A stretch of DNA of 45,196 nt from UBA4421 sp028228615 (GTDB lineage Bacteria > Pseudomonadota > Gammaproteobacteria > Pseudomonadales > Azotimanducaceae), in NCBI GenBank assembly GCA_028228615.1, contig JAOJBS010000020.1, forward strand, positions 1-45,196. Direction: 5' to 3'. The notes below the pieces were generated by a model. That model searched no databases and was not told the origin of the DNA. It worked only from the letters and a program-made list of their open reading frames with translations. This document shows, one piece after another, positions 41,092-45,196 of this stretch (position 1 is its first letter; every line of letters starts with the position of its first letter). A program made the translations under genes and the position numbers.

Positions 41092-42045
41092 TTAATCAAC
41101 CGCATCGCCATTAAAATATCTGCGCCCACGGATACTTGCGTGGCGTTGCTCTTCCGTTTGCTCCTCTAGCTCAGGATACTTAGGGGCGGTCATAAAGCGC
41201 GCAAACCAATCCTCTATCAACTCATCATCATTAAGTAAGTCAAATAATTGCTTTTTAGCCTGGTCTATAAAAGCTGGGTGAATTTCTTGAGAGGCCATGG
41301 CAGGGGTGAGTTCGGGGTCCCGGTAATGTTCGGTATGACCTTGAGTGATCATTTCAACCGCAAGGTCACCCAACATATCAGCCAAGGTTGGCGACCTAAA
41401 ACCAATTGAGAAGGTTAGACATTCGCTTTCAGCAACGCCCCAATGCCCCACTCCGGGAGGCAAATAGAGCATATCGCCGGGATTCAACAGCCACTCTTGC
41501 ACAGGCTGAAAGTCTGCAATAATTCGCAGCTCAGTGTCCTCTAACAATGGCGTACCGGTGCCACATTCTTCGCCAACCTGCCAACAACGCTGACCTTCAA
41601 CTTGCAGTAAAAACACGTCGTATTGATCAAAATGTGGCCCAACACTGCCGCCCTCAGAGGCGTAACTGATCATTATGTCGTCCAGACGCCACGCTGGTAA
41701 AAAGTCAAACTGTTTAAGTAATTCTTTAACCTGGGGTACCCACAGGTCTACGCCTTGAACCAATAGCGTCCAATCTTTTTCGGGCATGCCTTGGTAGTCT
41801 TCCTCTTCAAATGGACCATGCCTAACAGACCACGGACCGTCTGCACCGTTCTCTTCAACAATTCTTGATTCCACTTCTGACTCTAACGAGAGTCCTGCCA
41901 ATTCATCTGGACTTACGGGCGACTCATAATCAGGCAAGGCATCACGAATGAGCAGCGGCTGCTTTTGCCAGTAGTGCTGAAGGAAGTCCTCGGCGGCTAT
42001 TCCTCCCAAAATGCTTGAAGAACCTTGATCCATAGAGTTGCTCAT
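41092..42045 (-). CDS. roxA: cupin-4 ribosomal oxygenase RoxA (YcfD)
   Basis: A JmjC-fold Fe(II)/2OG oxygenase of 317 residues which in E. coli hydroxylates an arginine of ribosomal protein L16. The metal ligands are H138 and D140 (GPHFDQYDVFLLQVEG) and H201 (LPPGVGHWGVAE). The N-terminal EDFLQHYWQKQPLLIRDALP and the middle RIVEENGADGPWSVRHGPFE are typical. The C-terminal dimer and winged-helix part ends RGRRYFNGDAVD. The gene is intact and alone. The ATG at 42045 starts MSNSMDQ; the second Met is also possible. Confidence 0.93.
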   Translation of the reverse strand: MSNSMDQGSSSILGGIAAEDFLQHYWQKQPLLIRDALPDYESPVSPDELAGLSLESEVESRIVEENGADGPWSVRHGPFEEEDYQGMPEKDWTLLVQGVDLWVPQVKELLKQFDFLPAWRLDDIMISYASEGGSVGPHFDQYDVFLLQVEGQRCWQVGEECGTGTPLLEDTELRIIADFQPVQEWLLNPGDMLYLPPGVGHWGVAESECLTFSIGFRSPTLADMLGDLAVEMITQGHTEHYRDPELTPAMASQEIHPAFIDQAKKQLFDLLNDDELIEDWFARFMTAPKYPELEEQTEEQRHASIRGRRYFNGDAVD

Positions 42046-42268
42046 TTGCGTGATCCGATAGAAAAACCGAACCCTATCGGAAAATATCCTACTGGCCTAT
42101 TACAGATTTTTATAAATGGTGAGAGACGGCGAGCAACAAAACGCCGATATTGCCACCAATGACGATTCTCTGCCCTTAAAAGGGTTGAAATAGGCTTGTC
42201 AAACCGAGAAGACTAGAGCGCCCGAATAAGACCGCTCAAGTCTGGAGAAGGTTTCTTAAAAGTTGTCA

Positions 42269-42844
42269 CTAGGGCAACGTTTCTCGCAGCAATGTAGGAA
42301 TATTTTTTTGCCCCTTGGTTATCCACCTAGGTGTGCCTTTATCGGTACCGGCGGCCTGCAAACTTGGATGGCTGGACAGCAACTTGGCAAGCACCTCTTC
42401 TTGCTCGGCAGTCAGGTCTACAAAAAAAACATGCTTGCCAGCATTTAACACCTCTGTAAATCGGGCAAACTTTTAATTGGGCGTTTGAATGCCAAACAAG
42501 CCACCTTCCCAAGCACAGAACCCGAAAATAATAACGGACAGAAGAATAAAGGGCATCCAACCGGCTTTGGTCTCGGCCCAACCAAACAATGCAGCTACCA
42601 ACAATAATGATATAGACAAGGCTAGCCCAATGACTGCGCCAATTATCCCGGACCTAACCACATCCTTTTTCATAATTGAATTCACATCATGAAGATTTTC
42701 GTAGCCGTCCAAATTTTGATCATCTAAACTCAAAACATGGGTTTGAGAGGCATCGACACCGCCCTCTTCTAACTGCTGCTCTAGCAGCGTCAAATCTTCC
42801 AAATCGTCGCTGATAAAATAATGTCTTAGTACTGTCATATTCAT
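42269..42844 (-). pseudogene. conserved membrane protein gene split by an in-frame TAA
   Basis: One continuous frame encodes a recognisable unnamed family: MTVLRHYFISDDLEDL at the start, two membrane helices (about 70-108, GAVIGLALSISLLLVAALF and PFILLSVIIFGFCAWEG), then GGLFGIQTPN, a TAA at 42475-42473, and without any shift KFARFTEVLNAGKHVFFVDL, TAEQEEVLAKLLSSHPSLQA and GTDKGTPRWITKGQKN to a TAG at 42271-42269. As I recall, intact relatives run through this point. Either the last third is lost by a recent nonsense change, or the stop is read through, or it is a sequence error. The start may be the second Met (42838). Confidence 0.7.
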
Positions 42845-43221
42845 TTACTCGCTAGGTCATAAATTATTTACAAAACCACACAAAGAAACATCACAAGCAG
42901 CGGTCAGGCTAGCATATAAAACATTCATTATTCGCCGAATATGAACCTATTTTAAACCTGCAAAAACGTCATCAACAGATACCTAAAGTTGACACTTGCT
43001 AGCAGCCCAAACCGAACAAGCAAATTATTCTCACCAACAAAATAAGAGCGGAATCAAACCGTTTCTATATATTATTGGATTACTCTCAATTAACCACGAG
43101 GAAAACGCCCACACAAACCACTCTCAAGCAAGCAACTACCGCGACCACCAACAACCTGTAGCCATTGACTCGCAGCCCATAATCACTAATAAATAGAGGC
43201 TCATTTAGTAGGAGTGGGAAG
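42845..43221. promoter_or_regulatory. divergent intergenic region
   Basis: It lies between the leftward split gene and the rightward acyl-CoA dehydrogenase. AT-rich and unstructured; promoters are expected but none can be named with confidence. A 66-codon plus-strand ORF (42996-43196) is Gln/Asn/His-rich and has no good start signal; not called. Confidence 0.3.
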
Positions 43222-44448
43222 ATGATCGATTTTGAAATACCAGAAGAAACCAAGGCAATTCGAGCCAAGGTAAGAACCTTTGTACAGAACGTCTGTTTAC
43301 CTGCCGAGGAAATCTGCACCGCAGAGAACTTTGACGAAGTGCTCGCAGAACTAAGGCAAAAGGCCCGAGCAGAGGGACTTTGGTGCCCGTTCATACCCAC
43401 TGAACACGGCGGCATGGGGCTAAAGCCATTGGCTAATGCGCTTGTGCAAATGGAGCTGGGTGAGAGTCATCTTGGTGCTTTGTCTATGAACACCCAAGGT
43501 CCAGACGATGCCACCATGCTGACGCTGCTAGAGCACGGTACTGACTTCCAAAAAGAAAAGTTCCTCAAGCCGCTATTGAACGGTGAAAAGCGTATTTGCT
43601 ATTCCATGACGGAAAAAGCTGCTGGCGCAGACGCCACAGGCATGCAAACCAGTGCGGTTTTGGAAGGCGACAACTGGGTACTTAACGGCGAGAAGTGGTT
43701 CAGCTCATCTGCCTCGGTGGCGGATATTGCTGTGGTGATGGCTAAAACCGATCCAGATGCCCCACGCCACGAACAATACAGCACCTTTATTGTTGAATTG
43801 CCCAATCCCGGTTATGAGATTTTGCGCAACATAGAAACTATGCAACCGCACACTGACCTTGGGCTTAAACTCGGTGGCTCCCACTCAGAAATCAAAATTG
43901 AAAACCTTGTGGTCCCGCGAGATAACATTTTGGGCGGGCGTGGCCAAGGCTTTTCTATGGGTCAGCACCGTCTGGCTTATGGACGCCTACGCCACGGCAT
44001 GCACAACGTGGCCATTGCCCAACGCGCTTTAGATTTGGCAGCAGGCCACGTGGTCAGCCGTAACACCTTTGGTAAGCGCTTGGCAGACCGCCAAGGCGTG
44101 CGCTGGATGCTGGCGGACTGCGCTGCTGAAATCTACAAAGCACGACTCATGTTGTTGCACATTGCCTACAAAGCAGAGCGTGGCGAAGACTTACGCCAAG
44201 AGAATGGCATCGCCAAGGTTTTCCTCGCACACATGGTGCATCAAGTGGTGGACACCGCCCTGCAGCTTCATGGCGCACTGGGCTACAGCCACGACACGCC
44301 ACTGGCGCGCTGGTACACGGGCATTCGCAGTCAGCGATTGGTAGACGGTCCGGACGAAGTGCACCGCTGGCGTACTGGGGCAAATGTCATTAAGGCATTT
44401 GAAGAACATGGCACTACGGCTTCAGCCTGTGGCGGAGAGTTATTGTAA
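43222..44448 (+). CDS. acyl-CoA dehydrogenase
   Basis: An FAD enzyme of 408 residues that introduces the alpha-beta double bond of acyl-CoA. The N-terminal helical domain (LWCPFIPTEHGGMGLKPLAN) is followed by the FAD/substrate region CYSMTEKAAGADATGMQTSA with VLNGEKWFSSSASVADIAVV. The C-terminal helical domain has FGKRLADRQGVRWMLADCAA, LHGALGYSHDTPLARWYTG and the end signature RLVDGPDEVHRW. The usual catalytic Glu of short-chain members is not certain by eye; the DGPDEVH end resembles the ACAD10/11 group. AGGAG lies 7 nt before the ATG. The next ACAD gene follows 354 bp later on the same strand. Confidence 0.92.
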   Translation: MIDFEIPEETKAIRAKVRTFVQNVCLPAEEICTAENFDEVLAELRQKARAEGLWCPFIPTEHGGMGLKPLANALVQMELGESHLGALSMNTQGPDDATMLTLLEHGTDFQKEKFLKPLLNGEKRICYSMTEKAAGADATGMQTSAVLEGDNWVLNGEKWFSSSASVADIAVVMAKTDPDAPRHEQYSTFIVELPNPGYEILRNIETMQPHTDLGLKLGGSHSEIKIENLVVPRDNILGGRGQGFSMGQHRLAYGRLRHGMHNVAIAQRALDLAAGHVVSRNTFGKRLADRQGVRWMLADCAAEIYKARLMLLHIAYKAERGEDLRQENGIAKVFLAHMVHQVVDTALQLHGALGYSHDTPLARWYTGIRSQRLVDGPDEVHRWRTGANVIKAFEEHGTTASACGGELL

Positions 44449-44802
44449 GTTAACGCACAATAACGTTAACTGCGCTTGGTTATTGGAAGCGGGTATCCAG
44501 CAGGATGCCCGCCCCTGATTTCGACCCGGATTCTGCGTCAGTTCTTGGTCAGCTTTCACCCATTCTACCCCCGCACCCCTTCCCTAAGCACAGCTCTAAA
44601 TACGGCACTTTTTGAACTCTCAGGGCAGCGCTGGGGCGACGCCTTGCGCCAACGGACACTTTCTTCTTAAAAATTACTTAGCCACGCTGCTAAACAGGGC
44701 AATAACAGCCCAATACCATCAATCCGCGCTGGCAATTTCCCGACAAATTTCCTAAATTCAACGACAACAGAATTTCTTAAAAATATCCCATAGGAGCCAG
44801 CA
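44449..44802. other. intergenic region between two acyl-CoA dehydrogenase genes
   Basis: It contains the hairpin at 44489-44512 and then an AT-rich stretch that probably holds a promoter for the second dehydrogenase (ribosome site AGGAG at 44792-44796). No gene recognised; frames here are short. Confidence 0.35.
44489..44512 (+). terminator. hairpin after the first acyl-CoA dehydrogenase
   Basis: GCGGGTATCC (44489-44498) pairs with GGATGCCCGC (44503-44512), ten pairs with one G-T and the 4-nt loop AGCA. It lies 40 bp past the stop. GC-rich and stable, but followed by CCCTGATTT rather than a clean U-run. Confidence 0.5.
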
Positions 44803-45196
44803 GTGCCCACACCCACTAATACTGAAGCGTTTGAGCAAGAAGTTAATGAATTCTTGGCCGCAAACCTCACACCTGATCTCGTCAAATCCGCATCTTTAGG
44901 CTTTGGTATTGGCCGTGAGGAAGGTACCCGATGGCACAAAGCACTTTTTAATAAGGGCTGGATTGCCCCAGACTGGCCCACCGAGTACGGTGGCTGCGAT
45001 TGGTCGCTGCGGCAAAAACACATCTTTTCCCAAGCAACAGCTTTTGCTGGCGCACCCATGGTGATGCCTTTTGGTATTGGCATGGTCGGTCCGGTGATTT
45101 ATACCTACGGCACCCAAGCTCAAAAAGACCAACACCTGCCGAGTATTTTGGACGGCAGCACTTGGTGGTGCCAAGGCTATTCAGAGCCAGGTAGCG
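44803..45196 (+). CDS. acyl-CoA dehydrogenase, N-terminal part, cut by the window end
   Basis: The start is the GTG at 44803-44805 with AGGAG 6 nt upstream. The 131 visible codons give MPTPTNTEAFEQEVNEFLAA, later HKALFNKGWIAPDWPTEYGG, and GPVIYTYGTQAQKDQHLPSI with WWCQGYSEPGS at the edge. This is the acyl-CoA dehydrogenase N-terminal domain up to the FAD-binding Y-S-E-P-G-S. Heavy ACAD pairs of this sort are common in steroid and branched-acid catabolism, where the two form heteromers; with a 354-bp gap here that is only a possibility. The rest lies outside the window. Confidence 0.9.
   Translation, partial: MPTPTNTEAFEQEVNEFLAANLTPDLVKSASLGFGIGREEGTRWHKALFNKGWIAPDWPTEYGGCDWSLRQKHIFSQATAFAGAPMVMPFGIGMVGPVIYTYGTQAQKDQHLPSILDGSTWWCQGYSEPGS

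Noticed and set aside
42269..42844. Stop-codon reassignment (TAA read as sense) to explain two interrupted genes.
   Set aside because: Many intact genes here end at the expected family length with TAA (for example the genes ending at 6043 and 26103), so TAA is a normal stop.

Overview
The window looks like chromosomal DNA of a marine-type gammaproteobacterium. This is inferred from family content, not from a marker gene: a RoxA/YcfD-type ribosomal oxygenase, PpnP, a YgeA-like racemase, a P4-type integrase, and many acyl-CoA, CoA-transferase, thiolase and dioxygenase genes, at a base composition a little under 50% GC by eye. No rRNA, tRNA or CRISPR array was recognised. Genes are densely packed, in short operons on both strands.

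Region 1 (1-4970) is accessory. It holds the end of an unknown gene, an unknown gene, a macro-domain protein, a translationally coupled pair of unknowns (the second a membrane protein), a terminase-small-subunit-like gene, a degraded gene with an in-frame stop, and a P4-type tyrosine integrase. It reads like the integrase end of a decayed prophage, satellite or island. Region 2 (4970-16146) is a metabolic block: a DUF2855 oxidoreductase-like gene preceded by a possible H-type pseudoknot, an amidase and family III CoA-transferase pair, a phytanoyl-CoA dioxygenase-like enzyme, RidA, an isopenicillin-N-synthase-like 2OG-Fe(II) oxygenase, an RNase H-like protein, an NAD-dependent reductase, a frameshifted alpha/beta hydrolase and a limonene-epoxide-hydrolase-like protein.

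Region 3 (16594-24704) mixes small secreted proteins, a beta-lactamase-fold hydrolase, two short unlisted ORFs, a NavAb-like voltage-gated sodium channel, a membrane protein, a secreted phosphatase-like protein, an NTF2-like protein and a methyltransferase. Its intergenic spaces carry a 20-bp perfect palindrome, a 54-nt homopyrimidine tract and tandem repeats. Region 4 (24940-32315) has a thiolase, a 13-bp minisatellite, a small membrane protein, a lipoprotein-like amidohydrolase, an aldo/keto reductase and a membrane-bound PQQ glucose-dehydrogenase-type enzyme.

Region 5 (32401-36662) has a RibH2-type lumazine synthase under a clear FMN riboswitch, an acyl-CoA synthetase, and an operon of a styrene-oxide-isomerase-like membrane haem protein with a COG3687 diiron-like hydrolase. 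Region 6 (36861-45196) has a DUF3604 protein, a secreted unknown, PpnP, an Asp/Glu racemase, RoxA, a membrane-protein gene split by an in-frame TAA, and two acyl-CoA dehydrogenases, the second cut by the window edge.

The observations most worth follow-up are the styrene-oxide-isomerase homologue in a CoA-ligase neighbourhood, the pseudoknot-shaped leader at 4894-4946, the integrase/TerS remnant, and three interrupted genes (3093-3413, 14433-15430, 42269-42844) that are either recent decay, recoding or assembly error. All functional calls come from reading motifs by eye; no database search was run.
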